Source of the DNA: Streptomyces cellostaticus
GTDB taxonomy: Bacteria; Actinomycetota; Actinomycetes; Streptomycetales; Streptomycetaceae
DNA length: 64,000 nt
Assembly (NCBI RefSeq): GCF_001513965.1
Contig: NZ_KQ948026.1
Coordinates: forward strand, 1 to 64,000
Reading direction: 5' to 3'
Under the pieces are notes generated by a model. The model saw only the letters and a list, made by a program, of their open reading frames with translations. It ran no database searches and had not been told where the DNA came from. This document shows, piece by piece, positions 7,705 to 16,065 of the stretch (within the stretch, counting starts at the first letter, position 1; every line of letters starts with the position of its first letter). The translations under genes and the position numbers were made by a program.

Positions 7705-8307
7705 TTATTTGCCGGGTGCGGGTGCGGGTGCGGGTGCGGGTGCGGGTGCGGGTGCGTTGTGGCTGGTCGCGCCCCGCGGCGGAGCCGCTGATGGACACGG
7801 CCCCGCGCCCCTTAGGTGAGTTGCCAGCCTGCCTCTTGCAAGGCGTCGGAGTTCCTCTGCCGCCACCAGCCGTTCTTCCTCCGGATCGTTTGTCAATCGT
7901 GATCGGATGCCTTCGAGGATGCGGTCCAGAGCTTCTTCGCGGGGACAATCACCCAGATAGATGACGAAAACGTGCCCGAATCGGGCCTCGTAGGCCGCGT
8001 GGGCCGCGCTCAGGGCCGTGTGGGCGACGGAGTAGGTGTCCTCCGGCAGCTCCGGGAGCGACTCGCCCGCCAAGGCCTCGGCGAGGTCCCCCGGGGACAG
8101 GTCGTACGCCGCCTCGTCCGCCGCTGCCAGGAGGGAGTCCAGGTCGGGGTAGGGGCGGTGGTCGGCCACCCGGCGGGACCAGCGCAGGCAGTGCAGGCAG
8201 TGCTGGAGCAGGGCGCGGGCCTCGTCGGCGGAGGCGGCGTTGAAGGTGTCCAGCGGCTTGGGGAGATACGGGAGACGGTGCGCAGGCAGCGTGGGTCCTC
8301 GCGTCAC
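7705..8307 (-). CDS. UraD-like (OHCU decarboxylase family) protein with repeat-derived C-terminus
   Basis: 200 residues from a GTG. The helical core (DTFNAASADEARALLQHCLH to RLTNDPEEERLVAAEELRRL) resembles 2-oxo-4-hydroxy-4-carboxy-5-ureidoimidazoline decarboxylase, the last ring-opening step of uricase-type purine breakdown. It includes the family stretch FGHVFVIYLGD. I do not find the usual HPRIG catalytic-histidine motif, so activity is doubtful. The final 34 residues (from about GPCPSAAPPRG to a run of Ala-Pro repeats) are encoded by a dispersed intergenic repeat and seven GGGTGC hexamers. The native stop codon appears to have been lost or overrun. No other uric-acid genes are nearby. Confidence 0.6.
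   Translation of the reverse strand: MTRGPTLPAHRLPYLPKPLDTFNAASADEARALLQHCLHCLRWSRRVADHRPYPDLDSLLAAADEAAYDLSPGDLAEALAGESLPELPEDTYSVAHTALSAAHAAYEARFGHVFVIYLGDCPREEALDRILEGIRSRLTNDPEEERLVAAEELRRLARGRLATHLRGAGPCPSAAPPRGATSHNAPAPAPAPAPAPAPGK
7714..7809. repeat. GGGTGC heptamer array fused to dispersed Streptomyces repeat
   Basis: Seven perfect tandem GGGTGC units occupy 7714-7755. Immediately after comes a 51-bp element (7759-7809) that recurs at 42758-42808 with two mismatches. The element contains the palindromic core CGCGGCGGAGCCGC. Here it lies inside the 3' end of the UraD-like gene. Confidence 0.85.
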
Positions 8308-8461
8308 ATGTGGTGTGGCAGCGGATGCTGTGAAAGGTGTGTCATCACGTTATCGAGAGTGGTCACTGTGTGTCCGCGTGATGCCTGAATTTCACCCGGA
8401 CGGAAGAGTTTCAGAACGCCTCGGTGACGAATGGACCGGGGATCGGTCGTACGTTGAATGG

Positions 8462-10120
8462 GTGAGCCAGCACAAGCGTCGTGTCTCGGCGCAGCAGGTG
8501 AGGCGTAAGCGGGCGGTCGTGGCCGCCGCGTTCGTCGGGACCGTCGCGCTCGGCGTGGGTGTCGGCGTATGGGCCTCGGCGGACGGGGGCGGCGGGAAGC
8601 CGGAGGGGGGCGCGGGGCAGGCGCCGTCGGAGCGTGCGTCCGCCGCATCGTCCAGCCGCGCGGCCACGCCGAGCAGCCCCACGCCCAGCCGCTCCTATCC
8701 GCTCTCCCAGGCGCCGCGCACCATACCCGCGGTGCGCTCCCACACCCCGGCGCGCGGTCCCGGATGGCGGCCGCAGCGCGGCGAGCGGGTGGTGGTGAGC
8801 GATCCGGAGCTGGCCGACGAGGGCCGGCTGATAGCCGGTGAGCTGGGGCTGGCGTACGCGGGGGAGCAGGACGACGTACGGGCCGGGGATCTGCGGCTGA
8901 CCCTGGGCAGCGGGGGCGGCAACCCGGAGTCGTACACCATGACCGTCCGCGGGGGGCGGGCCGACATCAGCGGGCCGGCCGACTCGGGGGTCTTCTACGG
9001 CACCCGCACCCTCAAGCAGGAGGTGCACGGCGGCGGTACGGCACCGGAGGGCGTCGTACGCGACGAGCCCGCCAAGCCGGTGCGCGGCTTCATGCTGGAC
9101 ATCGCCCGCAAGCCGTTCACCGCGTCCTGGATCGAGGACCGGATACGCGAGCTGGGGGACCTGAAGTTCAACGAGCTGGGTCTGCACTTCTCCGACGACC
9201 AGGGCTTCCGGATCGAGTCCGGCAGCCATCCCGAGATCGTCTCCCCGGACCATCTGACCAAGGCGCAGGTCAGGCAGATCGTGGATCTGGCGGCCGCCCG
9301 GCACATCACCGTGGTGCCCGAGATCGACTCGCCCGGGCATCTGGGCGCGGTCATCGCCGCCCACCCGGATCTCCAGCTGCGCAACGCGAGCGGAGTGGCG
9401 ACCAAGGGTGCGGTCGACATCTCCAAGGACGCCTCCGCGAAGATCGTGGACGATCTGCTGAACGAGTACGCCGGGCTCTTCACCGGCAGCCAGTGGCACC
9501 TCGGCGGCGACGAGTACCAGGCGCTGACCGTGGCCGACCCGCAGGCCTCCTATCCGCAGCTGGCGGCCGCCGCCCGGCAGAAGTACGGCTCCGGCGGCAC
9601 CGTCGCCGACCTCGCCACCGGCTGGCTGAACGACCGGGCCGGCACCGTGCGCGCCCACGACCGGACCATGCGGGCCTGGAACGACGGTTTCCTCCGCAAC
9701 ACCTCGGTACAGCCCGCCAAGGACCTCCAGGTCGCCTACTGGACCGGCAAGGAGATCGGCGCCCGGCAGCCGGTGGAGTACCTGAGCGCGGGCCGCAAGG
9801 TGCTCAACTACAACGACGAGTTCCTCTACTACGTCCTCGGGCAGCCGCAGACCTTCGTCTACCCGACCGGGCAGCGCATCTACGAGCAGTGGAACCCGCG
9901 GGTGCTGCGCGGGACGACCGCCGTTCCGGCGAGCTACGACGGGCAGATACCCGGCGGCTCGTTCGCGGTCTGGTGCGACCTCGCGAACTCCCAGACGCAG
10001 GACCAGGTCGCCGCCGGGATCCGGATGCCGCTGCGGGCCACCGTGCAGAAGCTGTGGGACCCGGGCACCCCGGCGCTGTCCTGGGCCGACTTCAGGAAGC
10101 TGGCGGACCGGCTGGGCTGA
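8462..10120 (+). CDS. Beta-N-acetylhexosaminidase, glycoside hydrolase family 20
   Basis: About 552 residues from GTG 8462. It removes terminal GlcNAc or GalNAc from chitooligosaccharides or glycans outside the membrane. After a basic N-terminus there is a hydrophobic signal/anchor (RAVVAAAFVGTVALGVGVGV), then a Ser/Pro-rich linker of about 60 residues. Next come a GH20b-type domain and the (beta/alpha)8 catalytic domain. The catalytic signature WHLGGDEYQ supplies the Asp-Glu pair, and RGFMLDIARKPF marks the family barrel start. There is no Shine-Dalgarno sequence: TACGTT lies 6 nt before the GTG, suggesting a leaderless message. An upstream in-frame ATG at 8240 is less likely. No chitin-utilisation genes adjoin it. 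Confidence 0.88.
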   Translation: MSQHKRRVSAQQVRRKRAVVAAAFVGTVALGVGVGVWASADGGGGKPEGGAGQAPSERASAASSSRAATPSSPTPSRSYPLSQAPRTIPAVRSHTPARGPGWRPQRGERVVVSDPELADEGRLIAGELGLAYAGEQDDVRAGDLRLTLGSGGGNPESYTMTVRGGRADISGPADSGVFYGTRTLKQEVHGGGTAPEGVVRDEPAKPVRGFMLDIARKPFTASWIEDRIRELGDLKFNELGLHFSDDQGFRIESGSHPEIVSPDHLTKAQVRQIVDLAAARHITVVPEIDSPGHLGAVIAAHPDLQLRNASGVATKGAVDISKDASAKIVDDLLNEYAGLFTGSQWHLGGDEYQALTVADPQASYPQLAAAARQKYGSGGTVADLATGWLNDRAGTVRAHDRTMRAWNDGFLRNTSVQPAKDLQVAYWTGKEIGARQPVEYLSAGRKVLNYNDEFLYYVLGQPQTFVYPTGQRIYEQWNPRVLRGTTAVPASYDGQIPGGSFAVWCDLANSQTQDQVAAGIRMPLRATVQKLWDPGTPALSWADFRKLADRLG

Positions 10121-10254
10121 GGGCCGCCCCGGATTCGAGTAGACGTACGAGGGTCGCGAACCGTATGTTCCGGTGTTCGTCGCCGCGCGGACCCGGCTCG
10201 GACCGGCTCGGGGGAGCGCCGCGCGCATCCACGTCGCTTCGGGGGAACTCCTTC

Positions 10255-11013
10255 ATGACCTGTGCCCGCTGTCAGCAGTTCGCCGCCGCTCCCGGGGGCA
10301 CCCTGTGCGCCCAGTGCGCCGTGCCCGCCCCGCCGCTCGCCGCCGCGCCCGGCGCCGCCCTGCGCTCTCCGGTCGGGCTCGGCCGGGCCGCCGCCACGCT
10401 GCTCGGTCTGGTCGTCGCCGCCGACCTGTTCGCCGTCGTGGCCGACGTGCTGGAGATGAACGTCACCGGGGACATCGCCGACGGGGTCACCGGCGCCGGG
10501 GTGATCCACCGCGCCGACCGTGCCGACCTGCTCTACAACGCCTCCGGTGTCGCCCAGGCGATCGCCCTGCTGGCGACGATGGCCGTGTACCTGTGCTGGT
10601 TGTGGCGGGTGCGGGGCAACGCCGAGGTGTTCAACCCCGGCGGGCACAGCAAGGCGCGGGGCTGGACGATCGCCGGCTGGTTCGTCCCGGTCGTGAACCT
10701 GTGGTTCCCGCGCCGGGTCACCCTCGACATCTGGGACTCCAGCGCTCCCTGGGCCGAGCGCCCCAGCCATGCGCTGGTCAACTGCTGGTGGGGGGTGTGG
10801 ATCGTCTCCCTGTTCGCCGACCGGGCCGCCGACACCGAGTACCGGCACGCCGACGCCGCGGCCGAACTGCACGACGCCGCCCGCCAGATGCTGTTCTCCG
10901 ACGTGATCGACATCGCGGCCGCCTTGCTCGCCGTCCTGGTCGTTCTCAAGATCACCCGGATGCAGCACCAGAGGGCGCTCGCGGGCGCCGTGCCTGCCCC
11001 GGCCTTTGGCTGA
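10255..11013 (+). CDS. DUF4328-type membrane protein with N-terminal zinc ribbon
   Basis: 252 residues. It opens with two CxxC pairs (CARCQQF and LCAQC, separated by about 11 residues), consistent with a small zinc ribbon. About four hydrophobic segments follow. The block GWTIAGWFVPVVNLWFPRRV, then a conserved WWGVWI, is the DUF4328 signature, a family of unknown function frequent in Streptomyces. The ATG is preceded by GGGGGAACT. Stands alone between the hexosaminidase and a hypothetical gene. Confidence 0.78.
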   Translation: MTCARCQQFAAAPGGTLCAQCAVPAPPLAAAPGAALRSPVGLGRAAATLLGLVVAADLFAVVADVLEMNVTGDIADGVTGAGVIHRADRADLLYNASGVAQAIALLATMAVYLCWLWRVRGNAEVFNPGGHSKARGWTIAGWFVPVVNLWFPRRVTLDIWDSSAPWAERPSHALVNCWWGVWIVSLFADRAADTEYRHADAAAELHDAARQMLFSDVIDIAAALLAVLVVLKITRMQHQRALAGAVPAPAFG

Positions 11014-11104
11014 AAACCCATGGCTGTGACACTCCCGCGCCGTTGCACGCAGTAAGGGGAAGTGCGGGCTCCGTAAAGGCGGCGCCCCGGCGAGGGAGGC
11101 TTTC

Positions 11105-11662
11105 ATGAGCCTGGTGGAACTGATCGCGCAGGCCGACGAACGCGGACTGGCCGCCAGCGGGTTGGCTTGTTTGGATCGGTGCGTGCCCCTGCTGGGCGGC
11201 GACGACGAGGTGCTGCGCCCGCTGTGGGCGAGCCTCGCCGACGGCTCCGACTGGGCCGTGAGCCTGGACAAGGCGCGCGGCGCGTTCGATCCGGCGGAGC
11301 CCGGCGCGGACGAGGCCGCGCTGCTCGCCCGCCGCATGCTGGACGCGGTCCCGGCCGAGCGCACCGCCGACGCGGTACGCGCCTGGGCCGACGCCTGCTC
11401 CGTCGCCTCCCTGCGCATCCACCGGCTCCTGGATCCCGCCGTGGACGACAGCGCACCGGCCGACGGCCTTCACGCCGGGCGTACGGGCGGTACCGAGGGC
11501 GTGTCCCCGCTGGTCGCCGCCGAGCTGCGGCGCCAGGTCGTCGTCCTGGAACTCCTCGCCGAGCACGGCAAGCACGGCCTGCGCCGCGCCCTGGACGTCA
11601 CGGTCGAGGGCCGCCGGGTGCTGCGTGCGGTGGTGTCCCGCCGGGCCCGTGGCCGCGGCTGA
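11105..11662 (+). CDS. Hypothetical helical protein
   Basis: 185 residues, soluble, predicted mostly alpha-helical and rich in Ala, Leu and Arg, with a very basic C-terminus (RRVLRAVVSRRARGRG). It starts MSLVELIAQADERGLAASGL and is preceded by GGGAGG at good spacing. I do not recognise a domain or function. It is in the same direction as the DUF4328 gene and 91 bp after it. Confidence 0.6.
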   Translation: MSLVELIAQADERGLAASGLACLDRCVPLLGGDDEVLRPLWASLADGSDWAVSLDKARGAFDPAEPGADEAALLARRMLDAVPAERTADAVRAWADACSVASLRIHRLLDPAVDDSAPADGLHAGRTGGTEGVSPLVAAELRRQVVVLELLAEHGKHGLRRALDVTVEGRRVLRAVVSRRARGRG

Positions 11663-11794
11663 CCGGAATTCAAACCACCCCTGCAGGGCGAGTTCTGTAA
11701 CCGTCGTGCGGCGGCGGTGGGGCGGTCCTGCGCGGGTTGCGGAAACGGCCCGGATCCGCGTGACGGATACCCGGCCCGGCCCGCTCTTCCCTAT

Positions 11795-12196
11795 GTGACA
11801 GCGCAGTACGTGACAGCACAGCAGGAGACCAGGCCGCACGCCGCGGCGAAACCCGTGCGGTGGGCGGCGGACGTGGTGGCGACCATGCGCGAGGGCGCGC
11901 GGGTACGGCTCGACTACTCGGCGCAGAGCCTGTGGCGGGTGGACCGCATGATCGAGGAGATACGCCGCGAGGAAGCGCCGTACGCGGCGTGCGAGAACGT
12001 GCTGCGCGGCTTCGGCGCCTACGCCGGGGAGGTCATCGTCCGCCAGAGCGGCGCCGAGTGGTGGGCGACCGGCGGCGACCACTGGATCCGCACACCCGAC
12101 GGCCGGCTGTGGGACCCCATCGAAGAGGCCCGGCGGTGCTTCGGCGGCCACGGCTCACTGCGCCTGCTGTGCCGAGACGCGACAGCCACCGGCTGA
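11795..12196 (+). CDS. Hypothetical protein (start uncertain)
   Basis: About 133 residues. The conserved-looking core runs from RWAADVVATMREGARVRLDY through ENVLRGFGAYAGEVIVRQSG to DHWIRTPDGRLWDPIEEAR. It reads as a compact alpha/beta domain with several tryptophans near the C-terminus. I do not recognise the family. GTG at 11795 was chosen because homology-like sequence begins shortly after it, but GTG 11717 and GTG 11810 are also in frame and none has a good ribosome-binding site. Codon usage fits a real gene. Confidence 0.55.
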   Translation: MTAQYVTAQQETRPHAAAKPVRWAADVVATMREGARVRLDYSAQSLWRVDRMIEEIRREEAPYAACENVLRGFGAYAGEVIVRQSGAEWWATGGDHWIRTPDGRLWDPIEEARRCFGGHGSLRLLCRDATATG

Positions 12197-12510
12197 CCGG
12201 CCGACGGGGGACCCCTCACGCGAGCGGACCCCGGCCGACCGGAGCACGGCGCCGCTACGGGGTGAGGGCCGCGTCCGGCCTCGCGCCGGCGACAGCCGCG
12301 CTCTCCGCCGGAGGCTGAGCGGTCCGTGCGCACCGCCGTCCGCAGGATGGGCTGCGCGTAGGAGTGGGACATGACGCACAGCGGGCCCTGTGACATTTAT
12401 GTGAGGCCCGACGCTGATGGCCTTGGAGGGCGTGGACACGGCCGGAGTGTGTCGCCCGGTGAGGCATCCGCCATGCGGTGGCTACGAACTCGGCACGAAC
12501 GAGGACAGTC

Positions 12511-13143
12511 TTGGGCAAGGGAGGGGAACCCCGTCGCCTGCAGGCGCGCGACGGGGAGCTGGGCACCGCCGTCGCGCAGGCCCAGGACGGTGACGAGACG
12601 GCCTTCGCGGTCGCCTACCGGATCGTGCAGCCGGGCCTGCTCGGCTACCTGCGCGGCCTCGTCGGCGACGACGCGGAGGACGTGGCCTCCGACGCCTGGC
12701 TGGAGATAGCCCGCGACCTGGGAAGGTTCAGGGGAGACGGCGCGGGGTTCCGCGGCTGGACCGCGACCATCGCCCGGCACCGGGCCCTGGACCATCTGCG
12801 CCGCCAGCGGGTACGGCCCCGGGCGACGGCGCTCGAGCAGGACGTACTCGACCTGCCCGGACCGCACAGCACCTACGAGCAGGCGCTGGAGTCCCTCTCC
12901 ACCGAGCGTGCCCTGGAACTGGTCCGTGCGCTGCCGCGCGACCAGGCCGAGGCCGTGCTGCTGCGGGTGGTCGTCGGCCTCGACGGCCCCGCCGTCGCCC
13001 GCGTCCTCGGCAAGCGCCCCGGCGCGGTCCGCACCGCCGCGTACCGCGGGCTGAAGCGACTCGCCCGCCAACTGGGCCCCCAGGACGCGGCGGACGCAGG
13101 TGTGACGGATGGCGGCTCCCGGACGCTGGGGGAGTCGGAATGA
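12511..13143 (+). CDS. ECF-type RNA polymerase sigma factor (copy 1 of a tandem pair)
   Basis: About 210 residues. Region 2 runs from ETAFAVAYRIVQPGLLGYLR through DVASDAWLEIARDL and FRGWTATIARHRALDHLRRQ. Region 4 runs from ALPRDQAEAVLLRVVVGLDG to GKRPGAVRTAAYRGLKRL. It should direct core RNA polymerase to its own regulon. TTG 12511 has GAGGA 7 nt upstream, and the sequence then aligns with the start of copy 2 (VLG...ELGTAV versus VLGDDAELTTAV). GTG 12478 is an in-frame alternative. The next gene encodes a single-pass membrane protein without the usual HxxxCxxC anti-sigma zinc motif. The same gene pair repeats at 14288-16065. Confidence 0.88.
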   Translation: MGKGGEPRRLQARDGELGTAVAQAQDGDETAFAVAYRIVQPGLLGYLRGLVGDDAEDVASDAWLEIARDLGRFRGDGAGFRGWTATIARHRALDHLRRQRVRPRATALEQDVLDLPGPHSTYEQALESLSTERALELVRALPRDQAEAVLLRVVVGLDGPAVARVLGKRPGAVRTAAYRGLKRLARQLGPQDAADAGVTDGGSRTLGESE

Positions 13144-13245
13144 ACGGCGGCCGCCACCGGCCGTATGCATACAGGAGAACCGGAGGGGCGAGGCCTCCGG
13201 CGGATCCGAGCGGCCGAGCGGGCCGGATCGAGGAACGGAACAGCC

Positions 13246-13995
13246 ATGGGTGAACGGCACAGCGGCAACGGGCTGCCCGGCCGCAGGCACGGGCATCCGG
13301 GCGGCACCGTCCTGGGACCGGGGCCGGACGGCCAGGACGCCGGGTTCGAGGCGCGGTTCGCCGCCGCGCTGCGCCGGGACGGCATGGCGGACGGCGTCGA
13401 CCCCGAGGCCGCGCAGCGCGCCGTGGCCGCGTTCCGCGTCGCGCGCGACTCCGGGGCGCACCGGGCGCGGACCCGGCGCCGGGACGACTGGCGGCCCCGA
13501 AAGCCGCGCCGCGCACGGTTCTCGGTGAAGACCACGCTCTCGGTGTTCCTCGCGAGCATCGCACTGGGCGGGGTCGCCGTCGCGGCGATCGGCTCGGCCG
13601 GACACCAGGGCGGCGGCGACGGCCGGCGGGCACAGCCTTCGGCGAGCACCCCGCAACGCTCGGCCGCCCAGCCGGGCGTCACCGCGCCCGGGGCCGCTCC
13701 CGCGGCACGCCCGGACCACCCGGCCACCGCCAAGGACACCCTGGCCCACTGCCGTGCCTACGAGCAGGTCCAGGGCCGTGGCAAGGCGCTGGACGCGACG
13801 GCCTGGCAGCGGCTCGTCACGGCCGCAGGCGGCGAGAAGAAGGTCGCGGCCTACTGCGCAGCCCAGTTGCCCCAGACGGGCGGACAAAAGACCGACAAAC
13901 CCGCCAAGTCGAACAATGGCGGCAAGACCGACAAGGGTGCGAAGACCGGCAAGGGTGCTGCCCCCGACTCGCCGAAGACCGGCGGGAAGAACTGA
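13246..13995 (+). CDS. Single-pass membrane protein partnered with ECF sigma (copy 1), putative anti-sigma
   Basis: 249 residues from ATG 13246 with GAGGAACGG upstream. Cytoplasmic part of about 120 residues includes AAQRAVAAFRVARD, then a basic patch (RPRKPRRARF). One membrane helix follows (TTLSVFLASIALGGVAVAAI), then a Pro/Ala linker. The extracytoplasmic motif is HCRAYEQVQG ... AAGGEKKVAAYCAAQL, i.e. two cysteines about 34 residues apart, before a Lys/Gly-rich tail. The membrane protein after sigma copy 2 shares the AAFRxAR motif, the GGVAxAA helix end and the C...YC motif. Function is not known. Position and topology suggest it regulates its sigma factor, which is inference. Confidence 0.72.
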   Translation: MGERHSGNGLPGRRHGHPGGTVLGPGPDGQDAGFEARFAAALRRDGMADGVDPEAAQRAVAAFRVARDSGAHRARTRRRDDWRPRKPRRARFSVKTTLSVFLASIALGGVAVAAIGSAGHQGGGDGRRAQPSASTPQRSAAQPGVTAPGAAPAARPDHPATAKDTLAHCRAYEQVQGRGKALDATAWQRLVTAAGGEKKVAAYCAAQLPQTGGQKTDKPAKSNNGGKTDKGAKTGKGAAPDSPKTGGKN

Positions 13996-14049
13996 CCTCG
14001 GCCGACCGGAAGAACCGACCTCGCCCGACGGGAAGAACCGGCCTCCCGC
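13984..14049 (+). repeat. Imperfect tandem triplication across a stop codon
   Basis: Three consecutive units of about 22-23 bp share the core GGAAGAACYGRCCTC. The first unit contains the stop codon of the membrane protein gene, so the duplicated units are untranslated copies of the 3' coding end. Confidence 0.65.
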
Positions 14050-14071
14050 CCGCGCCGGCGCAGTCGGGGCA

Positions 14072-14113
14072 ACGGCCGGGGCCGCCACCCCCCACAGGAG
14101 AGGCCCCGGCCGT
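14072..14113 (+). terminator. Terminator-like hairpin between the two sigma modules
   Basis: A 12-bp perfect stem (ACGGCCGGGGCC 14072-14083 with 14102-14113) with an 18-nt loop and no T-run. It separates module 1 from module 2, suggesting independent transcription. Confidence 0.6.
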
Positions 14114-14287
14114 CGCGCGACACGGACCGCGCGGCGGCCCGTACCTTCTTCAGCGCCCTGGGTGCGTTTTCTGTCACACCCGCGCGTGTCACGAGTTAGT
14201 TGCATCTTCTACCGACCTGGACGGGGAGCGGTTTCACGCCGTAACGTGCCTTTCGCGCCGACCGAAGACAGGCGTAAAGGGAGTGCG

Positions 14288-14950
14288 GTGCTGGGGGACG
14301 ACGCGGAGCTGACCACCGCGGTACGTGCGGCACAGAGCGGGGATGAGACCGCGTTCCGTACGGTGTACCGCGCGGTGCATCCGAGACTGCTCGGTTACGT
14401 GCGCACGCTGGTAGGTGATCCGGACGCAGAGGACGTCACGTCCGAGGCCTGGCTGCAGATCGCCCGGGACCTCGACCGGTTCAGCGGCGACGCCGACCGC
14501 TTTCGCGGCTGGGCCGCCCGGATCGCCCGCAACCGCGCCCTGGACCACATACGGATGCGCGGCCGCCGCCCCGCCGTCGGCGGCGACGAGACCGAACTGA
14601 CCGGCCGGGCCGCGGAGTCCGACACGGCCGGCGAGGCCATCGAGGCACTGGCCACCAACAGCACCCTCTCGCTCATCGCGCGGCTCCCGCAGGACCAGGC
14701 CGAGGCGGTCGTCCTGCGCGTGGTGGTGGGCCTCGACGCCAAGACCGCCGCCGAGACGCTCGGCAAGCGCGCGGGCGCCGTACGCACCGCCGCACACCGC
14801 GGCCTGAAACGCCTCGCCGAGCTGCTCGGCGACGATCCGGAATCGGCGGGCGTGCTCGACGCGCTCCCGCCTCAGCGAGAACCGCGCGGTCGCGCGGTGA
14901 CGTCCGCCACTGTGACGCATACGCGTACGCGGACGCAGAAGGACATGTGA
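14288..14950 (+). CDS. ECF-type RNA polymerase sigma factor (copy 2 of a tandem pair)
   Basis: 220 residues from GTG 14288, with GGGAG 5 nt upstream. Paralogous to the sigma at 12511. Region 2 reads ETAFRTVYRAVHPRLLGYVR, then EDVTSEAWLQIARDLDRF and WAARIARNRALDHIRMRGR. Region 4 reads LPQDQAEAVVLRVVVGLDAK to GKRAGAVRTAAHRGLKRLAE. Near-identity of these blocks with copy 1 indicates a tandem duplication of sigma plus partner. The C-terminal 40 residues (basic, Thr-rich) are extra. The stop overlaps the ATG of the next gene by one base (TGATG), so it is translationally coupled to its membrane partner. Confidence 0.9.
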   Translation: MLGDDAELTTAVRAAQSGDETAFRTVYRAVHPRLLGYVRTLVGDPDAEDVTSEAWLQIARDLDRFSGDADRFRGWAARIARNRALDHIRMRGRRPAVGGDETELTGRAAESDTAGEAIEALATNSTLSLIARLPQDQAEAVVLRVVVGLDAKTAAETLGKRAGAVRTAAHRGLKRLAELLGDDPESAGVLDALPPQREPRGRAVTSATVTHTRTRTQKDM

Positions 14951-16065
14951 TGGCCGACGAGCAGTACAAGTGGCTTACCCAGGAAACGGCGGAACGTCTG
15001 CTGCGTGGTGAGTCGCTGGAAGCCGTCGACGCCTCCGGCCGTGACCAGGCGGAACAGCTCGGCAAGGCGCTGGGCGCGCTCTCCGCCGAGGCGGCCTTCG
15101 CGACCGGGGAACTCCCCGGCGAGCAGGCCGCGCTGGCCGCTTTCCGTAAGGCCCGCGAGGCGGCCGAGGCCGAGCGCAGTGCCGTCGCGCTCGGCGACGG
15201 CACCCCCGCCAGGCGCTCCGGCCGCACCGCACGCGCCTGGGACACGGGCCTGGTCCGCATCGGCGCCCCGGCCCGTACCGGAATCCGCTCCGGCCGCCCG
15301 CGCTGGGCCCGTCCGGTGCGCCTCGCGCTCGCCGCGGCGGTGGCCGCGGGCACCCTCGGCGGGGTCGCCATGGCCGCGGGCAGCGGGGTGCTGCCGATGC
15401 CGTTCCACCGCGAACCGGGGCCCGAGGCCTCCGTCTCCGCCCAGAACTCCGGCGAGCCGCTCACCTCTCCCTCCCCGCAGTCCACCCCGGGCATCGTCCC
15501 CGACCCGGGCACGCCCAGCGCCGGCACCAGCGGGTCCGCCGGCGCAGACCCCTCCCGGAGCGCCGCCGGACGGGACAAGGGCAAGGACAAGGGCGCCAAG
15601 CCCGGCTCCGGCGATCCCTCCGGGAACCCCGGCACCTGGTGGAAGGGGGCCGCCGCGGCCTGCCGCGACATCCGGGACGGCAAGGAGCTGGGCGTCGACC
15701 GCAGGCGTGTCCTGGAGGGTCTGGCGGGCGGCTCCGCCCGCGTGACCAAGTACTGCAAGTCCGTCCTGGAGACGGACCAGTCCGCCTCCGGCGGCGACGG
15801 CGAGAGCGGCGACGGCGGCAAGGACAGCGGAAGCGGCAAGGGCGACGGGAAGGACAAGGGCGACGGCAACGGCCCGGGCGGTGACGACGACGGTCACCCG
15901 GGCCGGGGCGGTGACGGCAACGGCAACGGCCACCGGGGCGGTGGCCACGGCGGCCGCCACCGGGACGCCGTCGCCACTCCCGCCCCCTCGGCCCTCGCCC
16001 CCCTGAGCCCGGCCCGGGCCACCGCCCCGGCACCCGCGCCGAGCCCGACGTACAGCGCGCTCTGA
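14950..16065 (+). CDS. Single-pass membrane protein partnered with ECF sigma (copy 2), putative anti-sigma
   Basis: 371 residues. The cytoplasmic domain of about 120 residues contains LGALSAEAAFATGELPGEQA and AALAAFRKAREAAEAE. One membrane helix follows (LALAAAVAAGTLGGVAMAAG), then a long Ser/Pro/Gly linker. The extracytoplasmic motif is ACRDIRDGKELGVDRRRVLE ... RVTKYCKSVL, the same C...YC arrangement as the first module's protein. The tail is highly charged and Gly/Asp/Lys/His-rich. Its ATG overlaps the sigma stop, so stoichiometric coupling is likely. No known anti-sigma zinc motif is seen. A role as sensor or sigma regulator is inference. GTG 14947 is an alternative start. Confidence 0.72.
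   Translation: MADEQYKWLTQETAERLLRGESLEAVDASGRDQAEQLGKALGALSAEAAFATGELPGEQAALAAFRKAREAAEAERSAVALGDGTPARRSGRTARAWDTGLVRIGAPARTGIRSGRPRWARPVRLALAAAVAAGTLGGVAMAAGSGVLPMPFHREPGPEASVSAQNSGEPLTSPSPQSTPGIVPDPGTPSAGTSGSAGADPSRSAAGRDKGKDKGAKPGSGDPSGNPGTWWKGAAAACRDIRDGKELGVDRRRVLEGLAGGSARVTKYCKSVLETDQSASGGDGESGDGGKDSGSGKGDGKDKGDGNGPGGDDDGHPGRGGDGNGNGHRGGGHGGRHRDAVATPAPSALAPLSPARATAPAPAPSPTYSAL

Noticed and set aside
7714..7755. Possible CRISPR or VNTR from the GGGTGC array
   Set aside because: Units are contiguous hexamers without spacers and there are no cas genes; a simple tandem repeat.
11717..11794. Longer form of the hypothetical gene from GTG 11717
   Set aside because: The extra 26 residues (Cys/Gly/Pro-rich) do not look like part of the conserved core, and there is no ribosome-binding site; kept as an alternative only.
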